A stretch of 64,000 nt of DNA from Reticulascus tulasneorum. Its lineage: Eukaryota > Ascomycota > Sordariomycetes > Glomerellales > Reticulascaceae. The translations under genes were made by a program, and so were the position numbers. Below the pieces are notes generated by a model. That model worked only from the letters and a program-made list of their open reading frames with translations, did not search any database and had not been told where the DNA came from. Positions 11,307 to 23,264 of this stretch are shown one piece after another. How positions within the stretch are numbered: position 1 is the stretch's first letter; the number at the start of each line of letters is the position of its first letter. The stretch lies in assembly GCA_001557505.1 (NCBI GenBank), contig LSAX01000002.1, forward strand, positions 682,001-746,000, written 5' to 3'.

Positions 11307-11596
11307 TGGATTCTCGTTCAATCCAGCATTCAATGGCGCTGTGTCCGGCTGATAGAGATCAGTTAAACCACTCAAAAGTTGGAAGTCTGGCGGCGCAATG
11401 TTTCCAGAGCTTTGGTGGGTCGCATAGTGTAAAATTGTGATATTTAACACTGTATCATATCTACATACAGATCAAGTACCTTAGGTACATAGCAGTTTAC
11501 TCGACATGCCTTCATGCTGCCTACCAATTTTACCCAAACTCCGCCCAATGCTAACCCAGATGGACCTCTATAGCCCAACTGCCGAAGAAATAGATT

Positions 11597-12458
11597 CTAA
11601 CTTTTGATTCCCGCCACATTCCTCCCCGAGCCGAGCGCTTGCAGCGTCTGCCCCTGCGCCTCTGCCTCCTCGGCCTGCCGATTCAAGAAACTGAGATATG
11701 TCTGCCATCCAATTGCGATTACCCCGGCAAACACGCTCCGGTACTCCATGGGTATGAAGGTGAAGCTGAAGGCCGTCACGGCAGGCCACAGCTTGCATGA
11801 GTTGACGAAGCTGACCGGCACCGTCCGCCTCACGCGGTCCACGATCTGGTCGAAACTATCACCCGCCAGCAAGGCCTGCATGCCGAAGAAATACGTATTG
11901 AAGATGGGCGTGAAACATATTTGGTTGACGAGGACTTTCGTGCCGATCGAGACTATGCGAGAGCTGTAGTTGAAGTTGCGCGAAAGGAATATGAACCTGC
12001 GAAGCCCTGTTAGCGACTAGCCTCGATCTTGCTGGGCGACTGCACATTGGGCATGCAAACACTTACCAGTGGTAACTCGGAATTGAAGATATAGCGCCAA
12101 TAGTCAGCGCGCGCCCCGTCCGCTCAGGGTCGTAGTCCCTCCCGCTGATGCGTTGCGCCATCGCATCGCCGCAGAGGTAGATGGCCAGCGAGCTGCAAAT
12201 CTGCGTCACGTACGGCCGCTTCCTCTGCGCGCGCGCATATGCTTCCGCCGCCCGTGTCAAGGGGCCTAGACGCTGCCATAACGGGATCGTGGAAACCGTG
12301 TTGGGGATCGGGATCGGATCTTCCTGTCGCTTGGGCTTGGGCTCCGTGCTCTTGGTCGCATTGCCGCGGCGCTGCTGCAGACGACTGCGCAGCCAGGTCG
12401 TGTGTCGCCGGAGCAGGACTCGGTACGGGATCGTTGTCGCCATGCCGTTGTTGCGCAT
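11597..12458 (-). CDS. Mpv17/PMP22 family membrane protein
   Basis: Exons 12067-12458 and 11597-11996 are joined across a 70-nt intron (GTAAGT donor, CGCTAACAG branch, TTCGCAG acceptor), giving 263 aa. The family signature is clear. A Pro-containing start of the domain (RPYVTQICSSLAIYLCGDAMAQ) is followed by DYDPERTGRALTIGAI, then FLSRNF and the VNQICFTPIFNTYFFG helix. The WQTYLSF motif comes near the end. Members are small four-helix proteins of mitochondrial inner or peroxisomal membranes; yeast Sym1 and human MPV17 are examples. The basic N-terminus (about 80 residues) suits a mitochondrial location. An alternative start at 12443 removes five residues. It lies head-to-tail with the dehydrogenase gene. 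Confidence 0.88.
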
Positions 12459-12925
12459 GTATGTGTTGCTATCGAGTTTCCATATTTGCGTGTGATCGCG
12501 AGACTGGGTCACAAGATCGGCAGTGAGAAAAAAACTATGGCTAGCTGCGGGATTATGCGGGACGACTGCCGATGGCGTGCGGGCTAGACTCCGAATGCGG
12601 CTATTCGTACATTTCGAAAACACACATGCAATCCTCGGCCCATACCAAACATAATCGATGCTTTGCTACCCAGCTGGCCTGTTTTAATTGACTAATGCAT
12701 GTTTCTCGGACTGGCTACGGTGCTGTCTAAATTCCCAATAATCCATACTACATGCTCGTTTTCAACGCTTCCGTCCCTCAGCCTGTAATATAATGCCCTC
12801 AGACCCAACAGATTAGATCCATATGCGTGCTATGTGCAGATCCACGTTCTAATGATACGAGAACTAATCCTATCCGTAATACATAAAACCTTGAGATGCC
12901 ACAGCTGGAATCATACAACTCAGCC
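12459..12925. other. Intergenic, no gene seen
   Basis: 467 bases of AT-leaning sequence between the Mpv17-type gene and the end of the HET gene. The reading frame upstream of 12458 stays open but contains no ATG. Confidence 0.5.
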
Positions 12926-14242
12926 CTACGTCAACCTCGGACTCCCACTTGGACTTGTAACCGTAATCAATAAGCTGCCCCCGTCAACCTCCCAACTCTC
13001 CACCCGTCCCTGCTTCTCAACCCATCTCATCTCTGTGAAGTGCTCATCCTCCAAGACGAAAATCTCCTCCATCTTCCTCTCCTTCTCTGCCACGTCCCTA
13101 CTCTCCGAGCTGCTGTCCCTTGCCTCTCTTCCCTCTCTCCCCTCCCCCCTTCCGAAATCCCCCTTTGGGGCAAAGCAGAAATCCTCGCACCGGATCCTTC
13201 TGTAAAATTTCTGCCTTTCGCTCTTGGAGACGAGAACCCGCTCTAGATAGAGCCCCAGCCTCGCTCTCGGTTCAGCCTCCCCCACTCGACAACTCGCGCC
13301 GATAGGGACGATGAGTACTCCGTCGGGCGTCAGGGTCACGAACTCCACCGATATGGAAAAGCCAAGGTTCGTCATCCCATAAAGCCGGAACGGATCAAGC
13401 TTCAGAGCCCGTTGGTGCACATGTCTCGACTCCGCAAACGCAGCGGGGCTATCAGCCAGCAACCCACTGCTGGGCTTTCCGGACCTCCACGCAAAGATGG
13501 TCTCGTCCGGCGAAGCTTTGATGATCTCTTGCTGCAGCCTCTTGAACGCCTTCTGTAGCCCCTCGCCGTATAGAATGGGCATGGAGACATCAAACAGTCC
13601 CATCAGGCAATACGCCTTGTCCTCCTCTCTCGTCGTCTCGCGCTTCGCAGCCCAGTACATCCTCTCGGCGGCAGAGTAGTCCCTCGGGAGTTTGGAATGG
13701 TGCAGCACGCTTTCGAACACACCTGTAATGCTTGCGATTCTCTCAACCAATCTCTTGTCGTCCGTCTTCCAACCCCTGGTGCCGATCCTGGTCCAGTCAT
13801 GAGCGAAGAACATCATCTTCCGCGGGGCTACCATCTCCTGCAATGTCCAGCCGCGGGTGAACCACCTGCTTTTTGAAAATTCGTCACCGGGGCTGTAGGT
13901 CAAGCCTGTGGGGGACACGTCTGAGAGGTAAACGAAGCAGACCCTGGCACGCTGGTACCACTCGAACATCGAGTTGATTGCTTCCGACAGCTCGGCGCTG
14001 GACCGCTTGTCGATGCAGCAGGAGTCAACCCAAGCCCATTTGAGACCGTACTTCGTGGCTTGGTAGCAGCACCCAAGGATCTTACCGTAGCCAGCCTTGC
14101 GCTTGGCCTTCTCGCGGTGCTCGTCCATATCTCGATACGAGACTTCGTCATCCTGCCATGTATGAGAGAGAATGGCATATGGGGGGATATTGACACCGTG
14201 GAACTCCTTCAGGACGAGAGTTGCAACGTCGAGGAGCCACAT
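12926..14242 (-). CDS. HET-domain protein (HET-E/DGRA type)
   Basis: This is an intact single-exon gene of 438 aa. It begins MWLLDVATLVLKEF, and the HET domain spans about residues 20-170. It contains YAILSHTWxDDEVSYxD, KILGCCYQATKYGLKWAWVDSCCIDK, SSAELSEAINSMFEWYQRA and RWFTRGWTLQEMVAPR. The following EDKAYCLMGLFDVSMPILYGEG segment is typical of the HET-E/HET-D branch. The NACHT and WD40 parts of HET-E-1 are absent; instead there is a C-terminal region of about 200 residues with a low-complexity Arg/Glu/Ser stretch. Known relatives trigger incompatibility-linked cell death when paired with a non-self partner. No neighbouring STAND or lipid-transfer partner gene is present, so its partner is unknown. 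Confidence 0.92.
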   Translation of the reverse strand: MWLLDVATLVLKEFHGVNIPPYAILSHTWQDDEVSYRDMDEHREKAKRKAGYGKILGCCYQATKYGLKWAWVDSCCIDKRSSAELSEAINSMFEWYQRARVCFVYLSDVSPTGLTYSPGDEFSKSRWFTRGWTLQEMVAPRKMMFFAHDWTRIGTRGWKTDDKRLVERIASITGVFESVLHHSKLPRDYSAAERMYWAAKRETTREEDKAYCLMGLFDVSMPILYGEGLQKAFKRLQQEIIKASPDETIFAWRSGKPSSGLLADSPAAFAESRHVHQRALKLDPFRLYGMTNLGFSISVEFVTLTPDGVLIVPIGASCRVGEAEPRARLGLYLERVLVSKSERQKFYRRIRCEDFCFAPKGDFGRGEGREGREARDSSSESRDVAEKERKMEEIFVLEDEHFTEMRWVEKQGRVESWEVDGGSLLITVTSPSGSPRLT

Positions 14243-15728
14243 GGTAGCTAGCTGATATGCCTCATCAGGCTGAGCGGGCAGATAAGGCTGGCGCGACGGA
14301 GAGTATTGTAGTATTTCGTATCCAAGGCAGGTTTGAGTCCTTGATTAGAGACTTCTGGATACGGTACATCTAATCTGGGAATTCCCGCTCTTGAGACCTA
14401 TGTTGGATCCTGAGATGATTAGTTCTGGATCGCTAGCCGGCGATGGAATACTCGCCCGTGTGAGGTATGCTTGTTCATTTTGGCCCGGACCTGCATGAAG
14501 CCACAGAACAAATGATTGGGCAAGCAAGTCAGCCTTACCTTGGGGCAGTTGCCTCATCACTAGGCTTCCATGGGTGAGGTGCGTCAAATATCCGATAGCA
14601 TCAGAATCCACATAATGTCTTTGCAAGCTTGTCCACATTGAAACAGTCCAAGAGAATGTCGCCTTTGCTCTTTAGTTGTTCAGAAGGTAGAGGTCGCAAG
14701 CATTCAAATCACATACTATTTCTTAACTTTTGGCTTCATGTCACCACATTGAATCATTATGATGAGCTTGTTCGAGCAAAATTGTCAATTGCAACATCGA
14801 CTTCGACACAGTATGGTACTCCATGGTACATAGTACTCCGTCCCCAGAATTCCAATCCACGGCTCATCAGCTCCCCCAGATACTCGGGTATCTAGAATCG
14901 GCACTATAAAAGCAACAGAAAAACGTTTCCAAGCCATAAAGAAAACTGTCTTTTCCATCCAAGATCCCAAAAACTGCCCCCGCTGCCCGTCTATTTGTTT
15001 GCGCAAACCATGTTTCCCATTTGTAGGCCCGTCTCTGCCGCCCTCTTTCGCTTCCCAATAACAATGTGTGGCCCTGAACCACGAAGTTCGAGAGAGAGTA
15101 CTGTGTGTTCCTGCGCCGAGGTAGAAAATGCAACCGATCGAAAGATAGTGTCTAGTGGGTGTTGGTAAAAGATGCGCTGGCCGGAGCACTATCGGTGCCG
15201 TACCGCAGCAGCGCTGGTATCAAAAAGATGTACGTAGAGAAGTGGAAAAGTGTCGCGAGTTTGACAGTTGCCAGCTGAGAGAGGTCATAAGTCATATCGT
15301 ACATGTGTTACATGTTGCAGAAGAAGGTGTGGAATCCCAAAGCTTACGCTGGGAAGTCCGTTTCTTTCCGGTACCGCGAAGCAGAGTGAGATAGATAGTA
15401 AACAGGGAATGCATCATCCATCGAAGAGTCGGTGAGTAGGGGATGGGGTTTCCAGTTCCAGCGCCAGCTAGGTTTTCGAGATAGTATAGTTTTCAGTTTT
15501 CCAAGTGTTTTTTAGGGGTTTTCTGTGGTCGGTGAGAAGGAAAGGTAGTTGGTAATGAACGAATTGTGGTCGGTGTAGACTTTGTAAGGAAATTGGCAAA
15601 TGAGCGTGGGGTTGTCGATATTGTCGACGCTGACAAGTAAGGAAATTGGTGTAAGGAGCGTAACTCTCGATTAGCTGGCTGGCATCTGGAACTCTTCAAA
15701 CTTCATCCTCGCATCATGTCGAAACTCT
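14243..15728. other. Intergenic, no gene seen
   Basis: About 1.5 kb between two minus-strand genes. It probably holds the HET gene's promoter and the 3' untranslated region of the next gene. A 134-codon minus frame (14785-15189) shows no domain or family resemblance. Confidence 0.5.
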
Positions 15729-18158
15729 TCAGATAAACATAGGACCGCTGCTTCTCCTCTCCTGGCTGGTTCTTCTCTTGCTGTCCAAGCTATCGCGCGG
15801 GCTGAGCTGAAGCAACTTGGCACTGCCGGCGCTGATATGTCGCGCATGGCCCTTGCCCAAGTTGATGCTCGTCGCACGCTGCATAGCGGGCTCCACTTCA
15901 TCCGCTTCGCTGTCTTCCTCCTCGAAGGAATTCAGCAGGCCCTCGCGGCTCTTCATCATCTGAACATCGTGTTTATGTGGGAGCACGACATTCGGCTGCT
16001 GTCTCGCGCTAACTGAGCCCCACTTCATATCCGCCTCTTCCATCGGCTCATCTTCGTCACTGCTCGGCCGCCCTTCGCCGGTAGACTTGCGGTTGAGAGG
16101 GTCGGTAGGCGAATGTACTTCCCTGGACGGAGTGGCCAAGTTCGACAGGTACTCATCCTCGGCAAGGTCCTCCTCCGTGTGATTTCCAGACGAGTCATTG
16201 GATTGAGTGCGGCTATGCTGCTGCTGGCGCGACAAGCTTCCCCTTAGACCCGACGATCGGCGATTCCTCAGCCGTCCGGAGAGCCAGGAAGCTTCCGAGT
16301 CGATTGAGGCGAGTGAAACTGATTGTGGCTCCGGGGAATGCTGCTGGAGACTTCGTTGCCAAGATGTGGGTGTCTGTCTCATTGCCTCATCCAGTGAGCG
16401 ATGACCTGAGGTGGGGGTATCATAGCGAATGGCGGCAGGGGTGTTCTCCTCGGTGTTCTCCCCAGACTTCGCTTCTGAGACAACGGGCAAAGCCGGCTCA
16501 GCGTCTGGCGATTGCATGCGAGAGTCTGGCGGGGAGATTGGCAGTTCCGGCAAGTCTTCCCGGAATCGTGATCTCGTGCGCTTCGGCACACCTGAGCTCA
16601 TCTTCCTCGGTGCTGATGTGATGGCAATTGGCGTCGCAACCGGTTGCGTCTGGGCTGCTGCTTGCATTTCTTCTCGGGATGTATTCGAGAAAGAAGACGG
16701 ACCTGTCGAGCTTCGCCTATTCTTCCCTCCCCATTTAAAGAAGGAGGTGAACGAGTATCGACCCTTGCTGCTCGCTTCGGAGTTCTTGCGTGGCGTCTCG
16801 ACCTCATCCATCTTGCTTTGCATCGGGGAGAAAGTACGCTTATCATGATCTGGAGACAGCGGCGACTTTGATCTCGACTTCTTGTATCGCAAGAAGCCGC
16901 CCTTCATCTTCGGGCTCTCAGGTTGATGTTCGATGGGCTCTTCAACTTCCTTTGTCGGCGCAGGCGTGTCGAGCGGAATACTCGATGTCCGGTGGAAATG
17001 ATTGAGCGGCTCGCTTTCTTTCTCCATTTGCAGGGATTCAGCCGTGTCTGCGGGCATCTTCCCCAACTGCTTGGGTGATACATCTGATGGCCGTCGCCTC
17101 GAAGAAGTAACTACCGCAGATGTTGTGTCGATTCCGAGGCCGACCATTTCGCGACCCATTACGCCTCTCTCGAGATTTTGTGGTGGCGGCGTACCGTTCC
17201 TGGTGGCTTCAGCCTCGGCCGCCTTTTGCTTCTCGGCCCTCCTCGCCAACCGCCTTTCCATGCGCTCTTGATCTCGTTGGGTTTTCTTTTCCCTTCTCCT
17301 CTTGTCTCTCTCCATGAGTTCTCTAAGATCGGCGGCATCTAGATCGTCCGCCAGACTGTCGATTCTCTTATGTGATTTTAATGTCGTTTCCGAGATGGGT
17401 GCTCGATCGGTTAACCTCCTCTTCTGTGACGATGTTCTCGTGGGACCGGAGCCGCTCGCCGGGCCCCATCGCGGGTAGACGGTGTAGCGAAGCGTCGGTC
17501 TCGGTGCGAGGGACTCGAGAGTCGAGACTCTGTAGGAAGCGAATTCGGAATCGGAGGACATGCTCGAGTGTATAGACCCTGGAAGGGGCAACGATACATC
17601 CGACGACGGGTTCTCCCAGCTTTTCCCGGACCCGAACCCCGTCTTCACCCTCTTGCTATCCTTCTTCATCGGTCTTCCGGCTGTCCAGGTGTCGGTAGCA
17701 TGGCGCACCGGCATGAAGTTGCTCATGGCCTTGATCTCGGCCTCGCGATCGAGCTCTTCCCTCCTTCTCTTGCTACTTTTCCGGCGCGGCAGGTGCTGGC
17801 CACTGCGGTTATTATGTAGGGTCGGCACTCGATGCCATGGGTAATCCCCTTTCTCGTCGTCATTTGCACCGGCCGGGTAGGACCCTGCACCCCGTTCAGG
17901 CACGGGTGGGACCGACCCTTGGGTCGCGACGCGGATCGAATCGTTGCGGCCGGGAGAAAAGCTGTAAGTGCGGGCACGACGGTGAAGCTTCTTGGGCTGG
18001 TCGGTTCGCATCTTCTTCTGCGTCGCCGTCCTGGTGGCCATGATGGCGTCGTTGGCCGTCAGGCTCCGTGGTGGTGGTGGGGCTTCGTGGTCTGAATTGG
18101 TTGCGCCGCTCCTCGAGCGTTTGCGACCGCTCTTTCGCCGAAAAGGCCATAAAGCCAT
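15729..18158 (-). CDS. Large basic, mostly disordered fungal protein, function unknown
   Basis: A single exon of 809 aa starts MALWPFRRKSGRKRSR. The composition is rich in Arg, Ser, Pro and Glu with many RR(x)S/T sites. A strongly charged helical or coiled-coil stretch lies near residues 285-315 (LMERDKRRREKKTQRDQE onward). Two short conserved-looking islands are the WPF-containing basic N-terminus and the WHRVPTLHNNRSGQHLPRR region. A second is RYTVYPRWGPASGSG near 225-240. No enzymatic domain, membrane segment or signal peptide is seen. I recall only uncharacterised fungal homologues with the same WPF/RRK start, so I assign no function. The many basic clusters would suit nuclear or cortical localisation (inference). 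Confidence 0.75.
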   Translation of the reverse strand: MALWPFRRKSGRKRSRSGATNSDHEAPPPPRSLTANDAIMATRTATQKKMRTDQPKKLHRRARTYSFSPGRNDSIRVATQGSVPPVPERGAGSYPAGANDDEKGDYPWHRVPTLHNNRSGQHLPRRKSSKRRREELDREAEIKAMSNFMPVRHATDTWTAGRPMKKDSKRVKTGFGSGKSWENPSSDVSLPLPGSIHSSMSSDSEFASYRVSTLESLAPRPTLRYTVYPRWGPASGSGPTRTSSQKRRLTDRAPISETTLKSHKRIDSLADDLDAADLRELMERDKRRREKKTQRDQERMERRLARRAEKQKAAEAEATRNGTPPPQNLERGVMGREMVGLGIDTTSAVVTSSRRRPSDVSPKQLGKMPADTAESLQMEKESEPLNHFHRTSSIPLDTPAPTKEVEEPIEHQPESPKMKGGFLRYKKSRSKSPLSPDHDKRTFSPMQSKMDEVETPRKNSEASSKGRYSFTSFFKWGGKNRRSSTGPSSFSNTSREEMQAAAQTQPVATPIAITSAPRKMSSGVPKRTRSRFREDLPELPISPPDSRMQSPDAEPALPVVSEAKSGENTEENTPAAIRYDTPTSGHRSLDEAMRQTPTSWQRSLQQHSPEPQSVSLASIDSEASWLSGRLRNRRSSGLRGSLSRQQQHSRTQSNDSSGNHTEEDLAEDEYLSNLATPSREVHSPTDPLNRKSTGEGRPSSDEDEPMEEADMKWGSVSARQQPNVVLPHKHDVQMMKSREGLLNSFEEEDSEADEVEPAMQRATSINLGKGHARHISAGSAKLLQLSPRDSLDSKRRTSQERRSSGPMFI

Positions 18159-18752
18159 GGTCCATACGTGGGTTTCGCCCGCATGAAAGTGTTAATGTTC
18201 ACAGCAAGGTAGATGGCGGCGCTGTGAAGTTTGTTGCAACATGGTTGTTACTGGCGGAGGGTTTTGGTGCTGGACATTCGGAGGTGGGGATTGCTCGTTA
18301 CGAGCGGGCCATGCTGGTGCGTGCTGGTGCCGGGCTGTCTGTCTGTGTGTCTGTCTCCTGGCTTTTTGGGTGTTGGCTCGAGTTGCCACTAGGGTTCGTA
18401 TTCGATTGGTAACTGGTAAGCCCCAAAGCGAGCGTGGAATACGAAGTGATTATTCGAGAAAGGTAGGCGGCTCTTTGTAAAGAATATACACCGGTTCGGG
18501 ATATGTATACAGGAATAGTAAGAACAGGAGGCAAAGGGTTAATAATGCGTTTAAAAAAGAGGGATGAATTGAGAAACCCGTCTCGTATGCAGGAGTGGCA
18601 ATTGCTGGAAAGAGAAGGGTATGATGGAATGTAAAAAATGGAGGGGGACAGGGACGCGCGAGCGAGCGGGCGGCAGCCAGCAGCAATCAATCAATCATCC
18701 AAGCATGGGGGACAGGCACACACCCAGGAATCAGAGTCAGGATCTCAGGCAT

Positions 18753-18772
18753 GGGCAGGGCAGGGCAGGGCA
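18753..18772. repeat. GGGCA x 4 tandem repeat
   Basis: Four exact copies of GGGCA lie in the upstream region of the minus-strand gene at 15729-18158. Confidence 0.85.
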
Positions 18773-18945
18773 AGGTACCTGAGGTGGTGGGCTAGCGAAG
18801 GGAACGACAAAGATTCTGGAAGAGGTGCCGGGACTGTGTCGTGGCGGGAACAGGGTTTCCAAACGGGACTGCGTCAACGTTGGGTCAGCGAGGGTGCGAG
18901 GGAAGTGGGCGCTGCAGTCAATCCAATGATCCATACTAATAGTCC

Positions 18946-18957
18946 GTACCTAGGTAC
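18946..18957. repeat. 12-bp perfect palindrome GTACCTAGGTAC, copy 1
   Basis: This perfect self-complementary 12-mer in a gene-poor tract is repeated exactly at 37263-37274. Related palindromes lie at 11476-11488 and 19729-19742. Confidence 0.8.
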
Positions 18958-19728
18958 GTGATGGAATGGGGACTAGCCAGACCAGGGGAAGCCGGCAGGG
19001 GAATGCGATTAAATGATCGTCACAGTTTTCTTTTCGAGAGCGCCGTATCAGCGGATGTGGACCCAAAGCAGACAGACGCACATGCAGCAGGGCACTTCTT
19101 TTTTTCTAATCCAGTCTCTCTCTCTCACTCTCTCTCGCGTCGCCCGTCCGGCCGTCCCTCCATCCATCCACCCATCAAAAAGCGTGCTGGCCGTAACTTG
19201 CTGTAAGACATGGAGGAGGGGGATTTGTCCAGCAGCCACTCGGCGGAATAATGGCTTCTGGGGGCCTGGCGTGCTGTTTACTGGGCTCTCGATTGGACCG
19301 TCAGCCCGCTTCTGCTTTTCTGCTTCTTTGCGGTCGTCGCGTACCCGGGGTGCTATCAAGACACCCCTCCAAGAACTCGTGGTCGTAAACGCAACTCCAA
19401 AGGGAATAATGGCACGCTGATGAGGGCAATGGCTGGCCCGCGATGGGGGTCCTGGGGCAGAGATTAAAAGCAAGGTACCCGCCTAGCTGCCCTGAACTTT
19501 GCTAGGTCGGCCCAAAAAACCATCAAGCCATGTGCAGCGATATGAAGCGATAATGGTACAGGGCAAATATGCAGCCGCCCCCCCCGGGCAAGCAAGGCGT
19601 AGGGAGAGACCATCCCGAGTCCGCCATCAACTCAATTGCGGTCGCACCTTGCAGAAGCTTCGATAGACGATGCAGGCCCATTGAGAAGGAATTCCTGGCA
19701 CTCGGCGGCCCACGGCGAAGCACCTTCA

Positions 19729-19742
19729 TACCTAGCTAGGTA
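19729..19742. repeat. 14-bp perfect palindrome TACCTAGCTAGGTA
   Basis: A perfect inverted repeat with the same CCTAG/CTAGG core as the 12-bp palindromes at 18946 and 37263. Confidence 0.8.
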
Positions 19743-22700
19743 GGTAGACATTCGGAACTAGTGTTATATGCCTTCCAGCAGAATCTACCACACTTTCCTA
19801 ATAGTGCCTGTTCCGTCTGCAATGCTGCGTCTACTATTGCCCGCGCGAACCACATATTGAACCCCGAAACCCAGAGGAGGGAGGATGCGCGGTGCCGAGT
19901 AGACTTGGATGGATTCCAAGCTGCCTGGATGTCTCCGCCGCATCGTGACCCACTGAGCAGCCACACAAAAAGCCTGCTCAGCTGCAGCACTGTTAGCGCA
20001 GCCACCGTCTCTCCCAGTGTAGTCCGTGCCGTCTTTGACCTGTCCAGTCCTCGAGCCCGGGGACTATGATCGTGTCATTGGGGGAACGGAACATGTTGCC
20101 CTACTATTGTGGACTTGGACTCCGTCTGTTGGCTGGACGGCACTGGGGTTATTCGTCCATTGGGATGTCCCTACCTCTGGACCGTGCAATGGTGGCGTAC
20201 TCCGTGATGGTCAAGTTTGCCTAGTACCGAGCTACGATGGTACCAAGGTACGGACCCAATCTGTACCTATCGATGTCGCCTGCTGAGCATGCACCTCGGG
20301 ATAAATCAGACACAGAGAGAGAGAGCGCGCCCTCTGGTAATCCAAGTGTTCTAGAAAGCCCTCGTGTCCAGAAAATCCCAGACAAAATCTCTTCAATATC
20401 GCTGGGGCGAGACTCGATACCAAGTTCCAACCCAGATTTAGCACCAGGTCTAGGAAGCTCTTCCGGGTTGGGGAGACATGGCTCGCAGTTTGCTCAGTGC
20501 ATAACCTACCCACACTTGGCCATTGAACGGGGCATCATCGGTTCCTTGGTGACAGTACATGGGTGCTGGAATCCCGATACTCCTGGCAACATGAGATTCT
20601 TCCCTGTCGACATGCTTCTGTGGGCGGTAGGTCGTATTGCTCGAGTATCGGCAGGGTCAAGTCAATGTACAACGACATGTTAGGTAGTCTGGAAAGCTGC
20701 AGCTATCTGGGCGAGTGGGACCATCTTAGGCTCTCTACACGTTTGTTCGTATTCCAGTCTCGCGGCGACCGGCTTTGACGCGCAGTTATCCGTATTTGCC
20801 AGCAGGTGGCTCTGAATCCGCCATTATGGGTAAGCCGTTCTTCATCCAAGATTGATCTCATCAGGCTGCTAATTGGAATCAATCTCGATATCTTAGCACT
20901 CGCCTCTCCCGCGTCGAGTTTTCTGCTGATGGGGAGCAGGCTGGACATCCGACCCGAAGTACGTATCCAATTAATAGCGCGCCAAATTATGTCATAATAG
21001 GTACGGTAATGCTACGTTCTCGCCAGGGATCCAAGGTGGTAAGCACCACCCCATATTCCGGTCACCGTATTGGTAGCACTACTACGTATTGCACTATTAC
21101 CAGCCAGCCAGCCAGACCAACCAGCCCAGCCAAGCGACGAACAAGGGCTCTCGCTGCGAGGGGCTGATCATTTGAGATTTTGGTGTGTCGCAAGCAACGT
21201 CATGGCGGGGTGTATCCCTCAGTCCAGAATCCCCATTCCGTCATCAACAAGCCTATATCTGAGTGAGGAAGAGATCTTCGAAAAGGTGTCTTTGCGATAT
21301 CGTCAAACCCGTTTGGAAGTGTTACATTAGATATCGCAGCATGCAACACTGTCGTCTTCGATTACCCTGAATAGGACAATATGCATCCTGCAGGGTCGGT
21401 AGTAGCGTTCTTCTCGTGCCTGTCAGACTTGACACGTAGTACTTCCTATGGCGCACCACAGCACCGACACCGACAGAAGTTTGCCCGCATCTCACATGTA
21501 GGAAGAACGGTCCCTGAATGCCCGCCACATTGCATCTTGTTTGTACGGTTGGGATCCGCCATCAATTGCGCATTCTCATTCCAACCTCCGGAGACGCCAA
21601 TCTTCCTCGTGATGCATTGATGCTCGCAAAGGCATCGGACGAAAATGCTACTACCATTCATCCAATCAAGTGACGGTCCAATGGTGATCGAGAATCCCCC
21701 ATCGGATCGGCCATGTGGAAACCTTCGAGATTGAGAGAAGTCTCCGCGTGATGTTACCGGACATTGGCCGCAGGTGCCCAATCCGCAGCCACTGAGTCCT
21801 TTCGACATCGATTGGATAGATCCGCTGATTTGGGTCATCAAAGCCGTGCCCACACGCTCGCTGATGTGTGCAGACGTCGAGAGTACAGACTGCTCAGGCA
21901 ATTTCGTCCCCGATCATTGCTCTCTGTACTATGGTATCATGTTGTGCTGAGGCTGAGAGTAACGGGGAAAACCAAGCCCATCTGAGACAACCCGAAAATA
22001 GCAGAATTTCCGTCTTACAACCAATGATGATCGGAGATTTGCCGGTAGATTGGGTCATGCAGCGAAGCGATTCCATCTGATGAACACCCAACATCTTGGG
22101 GCCATCCCAGACAGCGCCATTTTGTTTCAAGCTCAACCTTATGCCACCCCCAAAAATTTGAGGGGCGCAGCCAATCATTCCTCCAAAGACCTGGATGTTT
22201 CACGGCAAGGTGATTTCGGCGACCAGCCTATAGCATCATGCATATGAACATGGAATGACTGAGGTCTGCCACGAACTGGAACCATTGGGTTGATGATTGG
22301 CAGATTACACATGGCCTAATTGACTAAAGGCTCCGTCAGAGTGGTCCGAATGTTCGATCATCATGTGGAAACGGTGATTTCCTGGGGTTTCTGGACGTAG
22401 ATCTCCACCACCCGAGGCTACTGGCAGAAGAACTGGTGATGAATTTGCCACTCCTTGATCCAATTTCTCGCGATCAATGGTTTCCAGTCGGTGGCAATGG
22501 AATCGTGGCCATATGTTTCAAAATGGATAGAAAACCCGGCAGTTGAAATTGGGGTGATTGAATCTATCCCGGATTCTAACCACTGGAATGCTGTGACCGG
22601 CGAGACCGATGTGACTACCAACTAGGAAGAGCGACAAACTTTGGAGATGCATCTCCGTCGGATTTCTACGGCAGCATGACTCTCTGAACCAGCCCTGCAC

Positions 22701-23264
22701 GACACGGCAAGATATCGAACAAGCACCCCCCCGGGTACGCATGGAATATCATGCGGCACGTTCCAGTGGGATTCTCCGACCCGTGGAAGCAAACAATAGC
22801 CAGAAGTCGAGAATGAATTTCCGGTCTGGAAGTTCAAAAATGGGATGAAGTGGCCGCCGGCTGGCGTCAGCTGTGAGCTCGTGACTGTCAAGCCTTTTGA
22901 CGCGGCAGACCACAAGTTGTCAGTTTCAATGGAGGACTTGATATCTCAGAACCGATCCGAGCCTTATTGAAACCGGACAGAAACATCTGTAGGTTTTGTA
23001 GACTAGGTACCTTAAGGTGCCTCATTATTTAATGAGGAAGCCAGGAATTGATGACTTCTTCCTTGGAAATCTGATTAGATAGTGGAGGGTGACTGTGCAC
23101 GTGACTCAATGATTCGCCCATGTTACCACAGCAACTACCAAAACACCATCAAAGTTGTTGATCGAATCATTTTGCGACGGACCCCTCAACACCAACAACA
23201 CACCAGTCATAAATACGCACCATAGAGGTTTCTTTGGCAAATATCACCCAGGCAAATCGCAAAT

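Larger units (their letters stand above)
18159..23264. other. 5.1-kb stretch without a supportable gene
   Basis: The first 500 bases are a likely promoter and leader for the 809-residue protein. The rest has only short overlapping frames. It contains a GGGCA tandem repeat (18753-18772), CT-rich tracts near 19107-19140, perfect palindromes of the ACCTAGGT type (18946-18957, 19729-19742), and a CCAGC-rich patch near 21104-21134. Between 21446 and 22915 the minus strand has several adjoining Cys- and Trp-containing frames without a clear start or splice pattern. Confidence 0.5.

Noticed and set aside
21446..22915. Minus-strand frames with Cys and Trp residues as a secreted Cys-rich gene
   Set aside because: No consistent start, signal peptide or splice joins link the pieces.
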